From Zygnema cylindricum (taxonomy: Eukaryota > Streptophyta > Zygnematophyceae > Zygnematales > Zygnemataceae), in the NCBI GenBank assembly GCA_037447655.1, contig JBBHKE010000079.1, forward strand, positions 62,001 through 126,000: 64,000 nucleotides of DNA. The letters are read 5' to 3'. Below, piece after piece: positions 43,535 through 55,174 of the stretch; the stretch's first letter is position 1; each line of letters starts with the position of its first letter. The notes under the pieces were generated by a model. It was not told where the DNA came from. It worked only from the letters and a program-made list of their open reading frames with translations, and did not search any database. Made by a program: the position numbers and the translations under genes.

Positions 43535-44400
43535 ATGAAGTTCTCCAAGTTTGCTGGAGCAAATTTCCACATATGGAAAGCGAAAATTAAGCAAGTGCTC
43601 AAGATGAAGAAACTATGGGGGACACGTTGATGGAACCGACCCGGCACCGGCGGCACAAGACGAGCTTGTGGGTGTGGCAAGGAAAGGAGGAGAGGCCAAA
43701 GGTTACATTTTGTTTGAGTCTTGACGACACTCAAGTATCCCACATTTTAGGATGCGATTCGGCAAAGGGGATGTGGGACACCTTGCTCAAGGTGTATGAA
43801 GATAGTGCAACGGCAAATGTGTTGCAATTAAAGGAGAAAACTTGCCACCTTTAAGATGAAGGAGACGGACTCGATTCAAACGCACGTGAATCGACTTAAG
43901 GAGCTTGCGGAGCAACTAAACGGCGGTCGGAAAGAAACAAGACGAAGAAGACCTCGTGCTTACGTTATCGAGGAGCCTCCCAAGTGAATATAAAAATGCT
44001 CGTGACGGCGTTAAAATCACAAGAGAAGTTAAAGTTGGAAGTACGTCGTAAGTCGGCTACTACAAGAGGAGCTCGACCTCAAGCATGGAGAAAGTGAGGA
44101 GTCGGGAGACTCGGCGCTTTTCACAAAAGGACGCAAGAGCCACTACTATGAGGAAGTGCTACAATTGCGGCAAAGCGGGGTCACATGGCGAAGAATTGCC
44201 GACTATCGAAAGAAGGCAAATGAGAGAGGCCGAAGGGAGGGGAGCTCAACGGCATGCTACAATTGCGGAGAAAGGAGGGTCATCGAGCGTATGAGTGCAA
44301 ACACAAGAAAGGCAACGCGATGACCATGGAACTTCAACAAGCAAATCTCGTGGAGAAGAAGGGAAGTTCAAGTGATTGGATGTAGACTCGGGAGCAACGC
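43535..44400 (+). pseudogene. gag: B1 Gag (many single-base insertions)
   Basis: Starts MKFSKFAGANFHIWKAKIK after the PBS. Compared with B2 it has repeated one-base insertions (for example near 43838, 43918, 43990, 44038, 44172), so the frame changes many times. Both zinc knuckles (CYNCGKAG and the second Cys-rich block) are present in pieces. Confidence 0.88.
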
Positions 44401-45472
44401 ATCATATGTGTAATGAAAAGTCGTTGTTTGTAACTCTCACTAAATTGGATACACCAAAAAGAATTATTGTTGCTAATAATGAGTCTTTTAGAGGTAAATA
44501 TGGAGGGTGATGTGAGAGTAGATTTACCCACGGGTAGAGGTATAAACTGAGTCACTTTGAAAAATGTGTTTTAATACTCCGCAATTAAAGAAGAATTTTA
44601 TTAGTGTGATCCATTGCCGTGAAGTTTGGACATAGAGTTGTATTTAAAGAGAAGTATAAAGTGTGAGATTATTGAAGAGAGCACGGGTAGAGTAAAAGGT
44701 GAAGGAGAATAGCGGAAGGGAATTTATTTAAGTTAAGAGTAAGGATACCAAGAGTGAGAGGGGGGATCATTTTTTGCTGAGGGAAATTCAAGTGAGTTAA
44801 AGTCCTTTAGTTTATGGCATAAAAGGTTTGCGCATTTAGGAGAGGCCAACTTAAAGAAGTTAATTGAGAAGAAAATGGTGAAGGGGCTTGAAAGGAGTTA
44901 GTGGAACTCTAACGGGGGTGGTGTGACGGGTTGTTTGGAGGGGAAACAACATAGAGAGCCGTTTTAAACGCACGGAGGAGAGAAGAACTCGGGAGAAGCT
45001 TGAGCTTGTCCACACGGACATAAGTGGACCGCACCCAAGGAGTCTGAGGGAGTAAATATTTCATCACTTTCACGGACGATTGTACGAGGAAAGTGTGGAT
45101 TTACTTCATGAGGGGAGAAACGGGAAGCTCTCGAGAAGTTTAAGGAGTTTAAGGCCGAAGCCGAGAAATATTCCGAAAAGAAGGTGAAGGCGCTACGATC
45201 GCGACAACGGCGGAGAATACACCTCAGGAGTTTTTAAGTCGTTTTGTAAGAAGGAGGGGAATTCGGCAAGAATTTACTACCCCTTATAGCCCGCAACAAA
45301 AACCGAGTGGCCGAAAGATTAAACCGAACGTTGGTGGAGGGTGCACGAGCTATGGTCCACTCGGCGGACCTCGACAAGTCATTTTGGGCCGAGGCGATTT
45401 ATTGCACCGTGCATGTTAAGAATCGGTCACCAAGCGCAAACTTAGAAGACGTTACCCCCGAGGAGGCATGGA
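44340..45472 (+). pseudogene. pol: B1 protease and integrase (frameshifted)
   Basis: Pieces of protease near 44380 and of integrase through 45472. The fragment 45307-45561 begins AERLNRTLVEGARAMVHSA. The equivalent B2 region is mostly open, so the breaks are private to B1. Confidence 0.85.
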
Positions 45473-47509
45473 GTGGCTACAAGCCGAGTGTGCAACACTT
45501 GGCGAGTGTTCGGATGCAAAGCGAGCGTATTTATTCCTTCACAAAAGCGAAAGAAGTTTGATAAGAAAAGTTGGACGGGAGTTTTCGTTGGATATGATGC
45601 GGCGGAGAAAGGCGTATCGCTTTGGGATACGAAAAAGCAAAAGGTCGTATCAAGCCGAGATGTTATTGTCCATGAAAAACAAGAGGCTAAAGAGGAGTCA
45701 TTTGAGGATATGGAAATTAAGGAGCATGAAGAGGAGGTGGAGGTGGAAGAAGAAGCAAGTCCTTCGAGTTCGACTAGCACTCCACCCGAGACGGATGAGG
45801 CAAATTCAACTCCGGAAACAAGCCCGCAGGCACCGAGGAGATCCGGAAGAGTGAGAACAACACCAAAGAGATTAACCGCTACGAGACTTGGTGGTGTGAA
45901 TGAGGAATTTGCCGGATTTGCATATTGTTTTCTTACGGAAGAGGAGGAGCCGCAGAGTTTTCAAGAGGCGATTACGTGTGCCGAAGCACAAAAATGGAGG
46001 GCGGCTATGGACGACGAAATGAGGAGTCTCTATGACAATGACACGTGGGAACTCGTCCCAAGACCGGAGGGGAAAAATATTGTCGGTTGCAAATGGGTCT
46101 ACAAAATTAAGAGGAAGGCGGACGGGACCGTGGAGCGTTACAAAGCCCGTTTAGTCGCGAAGGGATATTCCCAAAAGGAGGGGATTGACTACAATGAAAC
46201 TTTTGCACCGGTTGTGAAATTTTCAAGCTTAAGGAGTTTGGTCGCGATTGCCGCATTGGAGGGCATGAAGATGCATCAAATGGACGTGAAGACGGCGTTC
46301 CTCAATGGAGAGCTTGACGAGGAAATTTATATGGAGCAACCGGAAGGCATGGTGAAGAAGGGAGAGGAGGACCTTGTGTGCAAGTTAAAGAAGCCTCTCT
46401 ATGGTCTTAAACAAGGACCACGGTGTTGGAATCACCGTATCGACGGTGAAATGAAAAAGGAAGGCTTTGAGAGATTTGAGACGGATAGAGCGGTGTATAA
46501 GCGTGGAGTAGGAAAATCTCTCACAATTGTGTCTATCTATGTGGATGATGTGAACATCTTTGGTTATCTCGATGATGAAATTTTGAAAGTTAAAAGGTTT
46601 CTCAAAAGTAAGTTTGAAATGAGTGATTTAGGAGAAACTAATTATTTGTTGGGAATTAAAGTGGATATTGATAAAGAGAAAGGCGAGGTGACCATGCACC
46701 AAGAGAAGTACGCGAGAGAAGTCCTCAAGCGATTTAATATGGAGAATTGCAAGCCGGTGAGCACACCAATGGACACGGGGCTGAAGCTCACGAAAAATAT
46801 GTGTCCAACGAACGAGGACGAAAGGGAGCAAATGAAGGAAGTACCGTATCGAGAAGCGGTCGGGAGCTTGATGTATTTGATGGTAGCAACGAGACCGGAT
46901 TTGGCTGCGGCGGTTGGGAGTGTTTCCCAATTCATGGAGAATCCGGGAATTATACATTGGCAAGCCGTGAAAAGAATTTTGCGTTACCTCAAAGGAACGG
47001 TGAATTTCGGTTTAAAATTCAAGAGAGGAGAATCCGTAGAATTCACCGGATATGTCGACTCAGATTGGGGAGGCGACGAAGACACACGGCGAAGCACGAC
47101 CGGATATGTTTTTACATGCGGAGGCGCAGCAATAAGTTGGAGCTCCCGAAGACAAAGGACGGTTGCCCTATCGAGCACGGAAGCCGAATATATGGCAGCA
47201 ACACACGCTACGAAGGAAGCCATATGGTTAAGGGCGTTCTTTAAAGAGGCGGGATTCGAGCAAGGAACAACGGTGATATACTCGGATAATCAAGGAAGTA
47301 TTGCTCTCATGAAAAATCCCGTTTATCATGCTCGCACAAAGCATATTGACATTCAATTTCATTTTGTTAGAGAATATGTTGAAAGTAAAGAGATAAAATT
47401 TGAGTATGTGCATACGAGCATGCAAGCGGCGGATAGTTTGACAAAGGCAATCTCAAGAGAGAAAGTAAATTTGTGTAATGAGTTATTTGGACTTGTAAGT
47501 CATCATTGA
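45473..47509 (+). CDS. pol: B1 Pol C-terminal part: integrase tail, RT, RNase H
   Basis: 678 open residues; the first few are out of the natural frame before VFGCKASVF. The integrase tail (GYDAAEKGVSLWDTKK) leads to an acidic/Ser linker. RT has HQMDVKTAFLNGELDEE (first Asp) and the catalytic IYVDDVNIFG. RNase H has YVDSDWGGDEDTRRSTTGY (Asp), LSSTEAEYMAATHA (Glu), IYSDNQGSIALMKN (Asp) and TKHIDIQFHF. It ends 23 nt before the 3' LTR. The last 599 residues are identical to B2, so this half is recent and potentially functional. Confidence 0.92.
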   Translation: MATSRVCNTWRVFGCKASVFIPSQKRKKFDKKSWTGVFVGYDAAEKGVSLWDTKKQKVVSSRDVIVHEKQEAKEESFEDMEIKEHEEEVEVEEEASPSSSTSTPPETDEANSTPETSPQAPRRSGRVRTTPKRLTATRLGGVNEEFAGFAYCFLTEEEEPQSFQEAITCAEAQKWRAAMDDEMRSLYDNDTWELVPRPEGKNIVGCKWVYKIKRKADGTVERYKARLVAKGYSQKEGIDYNETFAPVVKFSSLRSLVAIAALEGMKMHQMDVKTAFLNGELDEEIYMEQPEGMVKKGEEDLVCKLKKPLYGLKQGPRCWNHRIDGEMKKEGFERFETDRAVYKRGVGKSLTIVSIYVDDVNIFGYLDDEILKVKRFLKSKFEMSDLGETNYLLGIKVDIDKEKGEVTMHQEKYAREVLKRFNMENCKPVSTPMDTGLKLTKNMCPTNEDEREQMKEVPYREAVGSLMYLMVATRPDLAAAVGSVSQFMENPGIIHWQAVKRILRYLKGTVNFGLKFKRGESVEFTGYVDSDWGGDEDTRRSTTGYVFTCGGAAISWSSRRQRTVALSSTEAEYMAATHATKEAIWLRAFFKEAGFEQGTTVIYSDNQGSIALMKNPVYHARTKHIDIQFHFVREYVESKEIKFEYVHTSMQAADSLTKAISREKVNLCNELFGLVSHH

Positions 47510-47523
47510 ACTAACTAATGATT

Positions 47524-47532
47524 AAGAGGGGG
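47524..47532 (+). other. Polypurine tract of B1
   Basis: AAGAGGGGG immediately before the 3' LTR. Confidence 0.85.
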
Positions 47533-48325
47533 TGTTGAGAAAGTAATCCTAAGTTAGTTCAGAAGATAGTGCATTAAAGGGAGAGAGCGCAGTGGCGCAA
47601 TGGAGAAGCACAGTGCAGAAGTGCAAAGTGGAATAACTTTCTTGTTAAATGGTTAAATCGAGCACGCGACCAGACGATCTTTATCTACAGAGAAAGAGCT
47701 TTCGAACGAGCTATAGAGAGCAAGATTTGGATACGTAGATCAAAATTTACAGGCGTGCAAAGCAGAAGCTTCTAGAAGGTTCCACAGGAAACGGTATGGA
47801 CTTTTCCGAGGTGGTTCCTAAGTGTTTCCTTGGAGTTTCGGGGACATGTCTAGTAGGTTCTTGTGACGTGGAGAGCCACGAGTTTCGGGGGACATGTCTA
47901 GTAGGTTCTTTGTGACGTGGAGAGCCACGAGAAGGACACTTGGTCAATAAGTTAGAGCTAGAAATATCTAGAATGTGTAGAAGGGGTAGAGTAGAAAAGA
48001 GTATATATGAAGTAGGAGAAGTAGACAAATCAATACAATTGGAGAATTGGTTGTGACCATAGTTGAAGAGATAGTAAGAGTCCCTATAGTGAGAAAGCAT
48101 TGTAACTCTGTGTGAGTTGAGATACAAAGATAAGTGAAGCCTTGTAAAGAGTTCTTGGAGATAATAAAGTGATTCTTCTCGGAGAGGAAAATTTGAGCAA
48201 GTGGTGCTTTTACTTTGTGAGTGAATTCTTTGTGGCTTCGGAAGATTCTTGAGTGACCTGTGAGAGAGTTTTTTGCTTTGTGAAGCTAGATTGTTGCAAG
48301 ATGAGTGAGGCCCACAAAATTAACA
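47533..48325 (+). repeat. 3' LTR of B1
   Basis: 793 bp, close to the 5' copy with scattered one-base indels; ends TTAACA, then ATACA. Confidence 0.95.
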
Positions 48326-48330
48326 ATACA

Positions 48331-48664
48331 GTCATTTGATTGTTTCCGTATCTCAAAACTAAGAGGTTAAAAGAGGGGTTTAGGACTTAAAGAATTTTGG
48401 GTAGGTAGCCCACCACTCTCCGAGAGAGCTTGTATAAAAACTTGCATCTTTACCTTTTGATTATTAATCACGTGGTTGTGCGTTTGAGAAATTCTTTTTG
48501 CATAAGGCTCACGGGACTCCAACGTTCACAGGGGTGAAGGCAGTCAAAGCCATTACTTTGCAGGGGTGGCAGTTGTTCGAAGAGGAAATGAGGCATATAA
48601 TATTATCCCAAAGGCTTCAAGCAAGCTGCATATTCTATGTACATATAGAGGTCACAAAACTACA
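48331..48664 (+). repeat. H 5' LTR, last third
   Basis: Contains CTCTC/GAGAG (48416-48428) and TTCAC/GTGAA with AGGG loop (48525-48538). The former gag start reads ATA at 48645, 20 nt before the LTR end. The PBS is AGTTATGGGCCCACC at 48665-48679. Confidence 0.8.
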
Positions 48665-49520
48665 AGTTATGGGCCCACCCTTTAGGGTGCCTATCTTTGA
48701 TGGAATGGGTTTTATCAACTAGAACAGATGATGAGGGGAACACTTCTTGGAAAAAAATAATGAGATATTGTGAGTGGCCGCGTGGGGGCGGCCATCCACA
48801 CCATTGAGAACCCCACCAAGATTGGGAGGACTACAACTCTCAAAGGATACGAGCATTCATAAAATGAGTATGATAAAAGAGAGAGTAGCGTCTACGATAC
48901 AAGAAAGGAAAATGAGAAAGTGACACGGATGACTTTGGGATCGGCACCAAAAGTTGGTACCGGTGGGAGTGATTTTCAAAACTTAAGAGTATGACCCTGA
49001 TGTCTCGGACTTCAACAACTCCATCACATATCATTTCATATTTAGTCACCTTTCTCGGAAAGTGGCCACACTTCATCTTAATGTAGAAACAAAAGCCGAC
49101 CAGGCACTTGAAGATATTTATAAAAGTGGCACAATTCAGATATAGAAACTCGCAGATTAAAAAATCTTGGCATTTGTTTATAAAGGAGAAAAAATGCTTG
49201 ACTTTAGTAATGATTTGGTTGGTTTGTTTCTAGAGTTGGAGAGTGCTGAAAAGGTGGAATCTGAAAAGGAGAAGATGAATACCTTGTTGATAAAGTTCCC
49301 AGAGGAGTATGATAATATTGTCAACATAGTTCTAAATCTGCCGGACAGCCGGTGGATATGGAACACAGTGGTTGAAATGATCTTGGTTAGAGAGAACACC
49401 ATTCACCTTTGGAGCAGAGGAAGGAATGGTCAAGCATTAGCAACCAAAACCAATTGGAGAGCTCATGAGAACAAGAAACCTTATAATATTTTTGGTGGAG
49501 GAGGGAGAGGAGTTTAACCA
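48665..49520 (+). pseudogene. gag: H Gag remnant
   Basis: Begins QVMGPPFRVPIFDGMGFIN after a lost start codon. The later part 49167-49517 is open: FVYKGEKMLDFSNDLVGLF and MILVRENTIHLWSRGRNGQALATKTNWRA, matching the A1 Gag C-terminus. Confidence 0.85.
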
Positions 49521-49539
49521 GATGGTTCCGGATCTCGGC

Positions 49540-51180
49540 CTCCAAAGAGGCTTTGCCATTTTTGCAACAAACCAGGTCACTACATGGCAGAGTGCAACAA
49601 GTTGACAGAGCCAAGGCTAAAAAAAAACAAATTTGGTCGACCTTCCACAAAGAAGAAGGCACTTGTGCCCACACAATTGAAATGGGAGTTCGGAGAGGAG
49701 GAGACCTCAGTCAAAGAGGATGGGGAGCTTTTTCTCAACAAAAAACTGTAGGAGAAGGAGATCCCATAGAGGCAGAAATGTGCAAGTAGAGCTATTTGAA
49801 AAGCTCCAAAGGAAGGTCAGATTATTCAATCAGAATCCTCAATGCATATGTGCCGTGAAAAGTAATTATTTACTAAGATGAGAAAGATTCATATTGTAGA
49901 GATAGAGTATGAGGATATGAGAGTAGTAACTACAGATCTAAGGGAATTGGTAGATCTAAATGTACAAGAGGAGGGTCAAACATCCATAGTTACGTTCTCA
50001 AATGTCCTCTGTATACCTATGTTAAGCAAGAATCTGATCTCTACCTCTGTCTTGGATGATAAAGATTTAGAGACTTACACTAGGAAAGAAACTTTCACAA
50101 CGAAGTATGATTATGAGGTCTATTTCACTATTGACAAGGGTAGCCAACGAACTCTTAGGCTTAACTTGAGCAATGAAAAGAAGAATGTTTATTATGTTGG
50201 TGTCCTCGAGATAATGATACGACATAAGCGGCTGGGGTATGTGCATTTGGCCAAATTGAGGGAAATGAATAAACTTGGTGTAGAGAAAGGGATTCACTTT
50301 GGGGATAGTGAAATGATGGATGATTGTTGTGGCTGTGCACAAGGTATGGCTCACATATTGCCCTTCCCCAAATTTGCCACGTATAGAGGGGAAAGGGTGC
50401 TAGATCTTGTACACACTGATATTTGAGGACAGGCTAAAGTACCTTTTGTAGGAGGGAAAAGATATATGCTTACCATACTTCATGACTGGTGTAGATATTC
50501 CAAAGTTTGCTTCCTCAAAAATAAGTTTGAAGCACCATTTTTTTCTAAACAATAAATAACATGGAGTGAGAAGTTGCATGAAACTCCTATTAAAAGGATT
50601 AGAAATGATAATGAGGGAGAGTATACTTTAATCAGTTTGAGGATTTCTTTGGAGATAACGGAGTACTACATCAAAAGACATTCTCTGATAATCCGGAACA
50701 AAACGGTGTAGCCGAAATATTAAATAGTCTCCTAGGTGATAGCACCTGAAGCATGCTAACAAATACGAAGATAGGGAAACACTTTGGGAAAGAGCTATGA
50801 ACTCTGCCAATTACATTAAAAATAGAGTGTTTAAAATAGATATAAAACGAGAAACACCGTATGAGAGATGGGTTAGGAAAAAGCCGGATATATCTCATTT
50901 GAAAGGTTTTGGGAGTAAAGCGTACAGACTGAATTCTGACGGAAACAGTTAGAAACAAGATGCTAAGGGAAAACTAAGATATCTAGTGGGATTTGATAAA
51001 GATGTCAAAGGATATCGATTTATGACCTAGGGAAAAAGAATATTTTAATGGTTAAGCATCTAGTTGTCATGGATGAAGGGAAGTCGATAGATCCTTTCAA
51101 ATACTCTAAAACAATCAGAATTAGATTTGACTCAGAGTGTGCGGAAGAGTTAGATTTTCCTGAAAGAAATGTCAGTCAAT
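49540..51180 (+). pseudogene. pol: H nucleocapsid, protease and integrase remnant
   Basis: A zinc knuckle (CHFCNKPGHYMAEC) is near 49555-49595. The protease active site is lost (SESSMHMC in place of DSGASMHMC). 49878-50426 is open from the protease end to the HHCC finger (IRHKRLGYVHLAKLREM ... CCGCAQGMAH) and LVHTDI. The integrase core continues broken to PERNVSQS at about 51175, where H stops. Confidence 0.85.
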
Positions 51181-51727
51181 CGGACGGCTCATAGTGGAGC
51201 TGAAGCACCAGAGTGGTCATTTGGCGGTTTGTGAGCCAAAGGCTGCTGATGATACGTGGCAAGCAATAAGTGGAAAGCGGATATTATAGAAAAAGCGATC
51301 ATGGCTCAAAAAGTGACAAACGTCCGTGCAACAGCCATGCCGTACTATGGTCGTACAAAAAGTACAACTCTAGATGTACTTCTTGTACTTTACACTTTTG
51401 TGATTCAATGAGTACAGTAGTAGTAGCGTGTTCAGAGAGGGAGTTAGAACTTAGACATTTTTTCTTTGAAGCACCTCTCTTTGAGAGACAGATTGTATTT
51501 ATAGGCCATCTTTGACCAACCATAATTTAATGCTCAAGGGAGCAAATTCAATAATTATTTTTGCATTCAGCTCAAAGGAGTCGGGTCTTCACCAGGGTGA
51601 GGGTGGTCATAATATTTTCTTGCCAATGCAACACTTATTTAGTGAGAAATTTAAACAGGCAAATATTTTCCTAGAGGCTTCATATAAGGTGGACATTTAG
51701 TGGGCTAATGGAGGTCACAAAATTACA
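51181..51727 (+). repeat. I 5' LTR (3' half only)
   Basis: GTAC cluster at about 51340-51400, CTCTC/GAGAG near 51478, and an LTR-internal ATG at 51708, 20 nt before the LTR end at 51727. The first half of the LTR is missing. Confidence 0.75.
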
Positions 51728-52600
51728 AGTAATAAGCGTAACCTCTATGGTGTCCATTTTGAATTGAACAGGGTTAATATAATAAGAAACTTTGATGAAA
51801 GGTGCACTTTTTGAAAAACGGCTATAGAGGATTGTGAGTCGTTGTGTGCGCCGTCCCAGCTGCAAATTTAGGAGTTTCACTTGGGATTGGAGGAGCTCAA
51901 TTCTCAGGAGGATCAGTAGAGGCACAAGAGGAAGATGATGACGGTGAAAGCATCGTGTTGGACAAAGGGAAGGAAAAAGGGAAGGCGAAACTCTCACTGA
52001 TAGCTACTAGATTGGTACTGGTAGGAACTGTTGAGAAAACTAAGGCAAATGATATTGAAATGTGGGATTTCAACAACATTGTCGCAACTCATTTTATTTT
52101 TGGGCGTCTGACTAAAGTAGTTGCTACTCCTCACCTACATGTGGATAAGGTAGCCGAGTTGTGGGAGGCACTTGTAAATATTTACAATATTGGTACGATT
52201 CAGCAGCATAAGCTAACAAATCATAAGGTGAAAGCATATGTGTACAAATAAGGGAAGATGCTTGACTTTTGTAATGACTTTTCTTGATTGTTTATGGAGT
52301 TAGAGAGTGCAGGAAAACTCGACACTTAGAAAGAAAAGGTGAACACTTTACTAATAAAACTGCCAGATGAGTATGAGGACATTGTTAATAGGGTTCAAGA
52401 TTTGTCGGATAATGGATAGATTTGGAATTCCGTGGTTGGAATGATTTTGGTTCGAGAAAATACCATTGATATTCGGAGAGGAGGAAAGAGTGGTCAAGCC
52501 TTGGCCGTTGGAACTGAGAAATGAGATTCCAAGAAACCTTATGGAAAAATTGTAGGAGGAGGGAGAGAAGGTCAATCGAATGACTTCGGATCTAGACCCC
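51728..52600 (+). pseudogene. gag: I Gag remnant
   Basis: 51844-52251 is open: FNNIVATHFIFGRLTKVVATPHLHVDK aligns with A1 Gag NMAAKHFILRHLTQ. Later stops (52249, 52286, 52329) are followed by ILVRENTIDIRRGGKSGQAL. Confidence 0.83.
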
Positions 52601-54180
52601 CAAAGGGGCTTTGTAATTTTTCGTAAAAGCTGGGTCATTACATGGCCGAATGTTCTAGATTGACGGAGTTGAGGCATAAGGAGGGGAAGAGTGGTGGATC
52701 AGCTGGAGGAAAAAAAAAGGCACTGGCAGACACAAATGGGAGAGGATTCCAATAGAAACTTCTCCTCAACGAGGGGTTGGAGGTGAAAACCGAGCCGGAG
52801 ATTCCAAAGAAGCAAAAGTGTGCCTTCAGCGGAGTGAAGGAAAAACCCGAAGTAAGTTGGATTATCGATTATGGTGCCTCTATGCATATGTGTAGAAAGA
52901 AATATATGTTTACCAGAATGAGAAAGATCCCTATGGTAGAGATAAGAGTATAGGGATAAGAGAATAGTGATAATAGTATAGAGAATAGCTTAGTGGGATC
53001 CGTGGATCTGAAAGTCTCAGTTGAAGGTAAACCATCCATAGCCACCTTCTCCGATGTCATTTTTATCCCAGAGTTGAATAAAAATCTTACCTTTACGTCG
53101 GTCTTAGATGATAAGAGTTTTGAGACTAGTTATAAAAAATGATTCATTGTTGCTAGTTATAAGAAAAAAGTATATTTCACAGCTGAAAAGGGTAGCCAAT
53201 GAATGTTTAGGCAAAATTCGAGTAATGGAAAGACAGGGGTTTTACTACACCGGTATAAGTGACTTGATGATTTGGCATAAAATATTGGGGCATGTGCATC
53301 TGGATCGATTGAAAGAAATGAAGAAAATGGGAGTAGTTAAGAGAATTCATTTTGGGATAATGACAACTGGATGATGTACTGGATGTGTTCAAGGTAAGGC
53401 AAATAGATTACCTTAAACGCAACCAATAAGGGTTAAAGAGTCCTAGATCTAGTTCATACTGATATATGGGGACAAACCAAAGTGCCGTCGGTTGGAGGGA
53501 AAAATTTATGCTTACTATTACTGATGATTGGTCTAGATATTCTAGAGTCTATTTCTTGAAAATAAATTTGAGGCACCGGCATATTTTAAAGAATATAAAA
53601 CATGGAGTGAGAAGCTCTATAAGACACTTATAAAGAGAGTGAGGAATGATAATGGGGGGGAATATACCTCTAATCAGTTTGAGGATTATTTGAAAGAGGA
53701 AAGGGTTCAACACCAAATGACTGTGTCAAAAAATCTGGAATAAAACAGTGTAGCCGAGAGACTAAATCGGACAATGACTGATAGTGCCTGTAGTATACTA
53801 TCGGATAAAAAGATAAAAAAACGATTCTGGGCAAAATCTATGAACTATGCTAATTATCTTTAAAATAGAGTCCTTATCTCGCCGGTGAAAGGTTAAACAC
53901 CCTATGAAAGATGGACTGGGAGAAAACCGTATATCTCACACTTGAAGGTGTTTGAAAGTCAAGTTTTTAGTCTAAATGCAAAAAAATCTGATTTGAAGTT
54001 AGATGCATGGGGAAAGCCGGGGTACTTACTTGGATATGATGAAAATGGAAAAAGATATACAGTTTATGATCTTGGAAAAAAAGATATTATCCTAGTAAAA
54101 CACTTGGTAGTGTTCGATGAACGAAAGTCAGTAGATCTCTTTAAATACACTAAACCGGTTAGAATTAGAAGTGAATCCGA
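52601..54180 (+). pseudogene. pol: I nucleocapsid, protease and integrase remnant
   Basis: The zinc knuckle near 52608-52650 has a stop and has lost its second Cys. The protease motif reads DYG instead of DSG near 52865. The HHCC region (IWHKILGHVHLDRLKEMKK) is near 53270-53330. The core continues with stops to SHLKVFESQVFSLNAK (about 53940). Confidence 0.85.
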
Positions 54181-55174
54181 AAGTGAGTTAGATTCAAATT
54201 ATTCTAACCAAACTCGGTTTTAGTCAAATCTTGCAGATGAAGAGGAAAAACTAACCGAGAATGACTCTCTTTTGAAGCCACAGTTTCTGACTCAAACCGA
54301 GAAAGAGGACAAGGAAAGGCCGGAAATGGACTCCACTGATAGGGGAGAAAGACCAAAGATGGCCTCCACAGATAGAGGAGAAGATGAATTTGTTCGAAGA
54401 AATCCGCGATTACCCTCTATTTTGGCATCAGATTTCGAAAGAGGGAGGAGAAGCAGCAAGTGACTTCAAAAAAGACAAGTTAACAATAAAGTAACCAAGT
54501 TGTCATATATGAGCAAACCCCAAAGTTATTCGGAAGCAATTAATAGTCCAGATAAGAATAGATGGATGACAACTATTAATGGTGAAATGACTTCCACTGG
54601 AAAGTAAATACATTGGAGCTGGTGGACTATCCACCAACAAGAAAACCGATTCGATGCAAATGGGTTTTAAAGCTAAAACTTAACCCGGATAACACTATTT
54701 AGTGGTACAAGGCCAGATTAGTGGCAACAGGGTTCACACAGAAGGAAATGATCGATTATGAGGAGACCTTTGCTCCCTTTGATACGTTTCCCTCCATCCG
54801 GAATCTACTCAGTTTGGCGGCACCGCAAGACATAGAAGTGCATCAAATGGACACCAAAACCATTTTTTTACACAGAGAATTGGAGAAAGATATCTTCATG
54901 CAACAGTTAGAGAGATTTGTGGAAAAAGGAGAAGCAAGTAAGGTGAGCAGACTGATAAATTCCCTTAATGGTCTAAAGTAGGCGCCCCGCCAATGGAATA
55001 AGAAACTGGACAAGTTTTTGAGAAGTTTTGGATACGTTCAAATCAGCTGGAATCATTCCATTTATCTATATGAGGTTGAGGAATATATAATTTTCATTGC
55101 CATCTATGTTGATGATTTGTAATCTTGAGTAAATCAATCGAGAAAATTAATGGGTTAAAAAATGATCTAAAAAG
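54181..55174 (+). pseudogene. pol: I reverse transcriptase remnant
   Basis: 54272-54463 is a linker with a 12-residue duplication (PEMDSTDRGE / PKMASTDRGE). 54721-54981 has HQMDTKTIFLHRELEKD (first Asp kept). IYVDDL near 55105 is followed by a stop. The sequence ends at 55174. Confidence 0.85.

Larger units (their letters stand above)
42723..48325 (+). mobile_element. Ty1/copia element B1, full length
   Basis: LTRs 42723-43513 and 47533-48325 with target duplication ATACA (42718-42722 and 48326-48330), inserted in the 5' LTR of H. It is a different copia lineage from the others: conventional PBS, two zinc knuckles and unrelated LTRs. Almost the same sequence recurs in inverse orientation as B2. 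Confidence 0.96.
34496..51180 (+). mobile_element. Copia element H, interrupted by S(G) and B1, 3'-truncated
   Basis: The 5' LTR is in three pieces (about 34496-34918, 42454-42722, 48331-48664; roughly 1.03 kb together). They are joined across two insertions with perfect target duplications. The internal region 48665-51180 has gag, protease and most of integrase, with many stops. RT, RNase H and 3' LTR are absent. The exact LTR start in the satellite edge is uncertain by about 15 bp. Confidence 0.8.
51181..55174 (+). mobile_element. Copia element I, 5'-truncated and interrupted at 55174
   Basis: Partial LTR, decayed PBS (51728-51742), gag, NC, protease, integrase and most of RT in order, heavily mutated. 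It ends exactly where the J LTR begins with TG, as expected if J inserted into I. Confidence 0.82.

Noticed and set aside
43088-43743. Minus-strand 138- and 192-codon frames
   Set aside because: They run across the LTR and gag of B1 in antisense, recur in B2 only through element identity, and show no domain.
46747-47244. 165-codon alternative frame in the B1 RNase H region (mirrored in B2)
   Set aside because: It overlaps the clear RT/RNase H frame; identity between copies comes from the underlying recent duplication.
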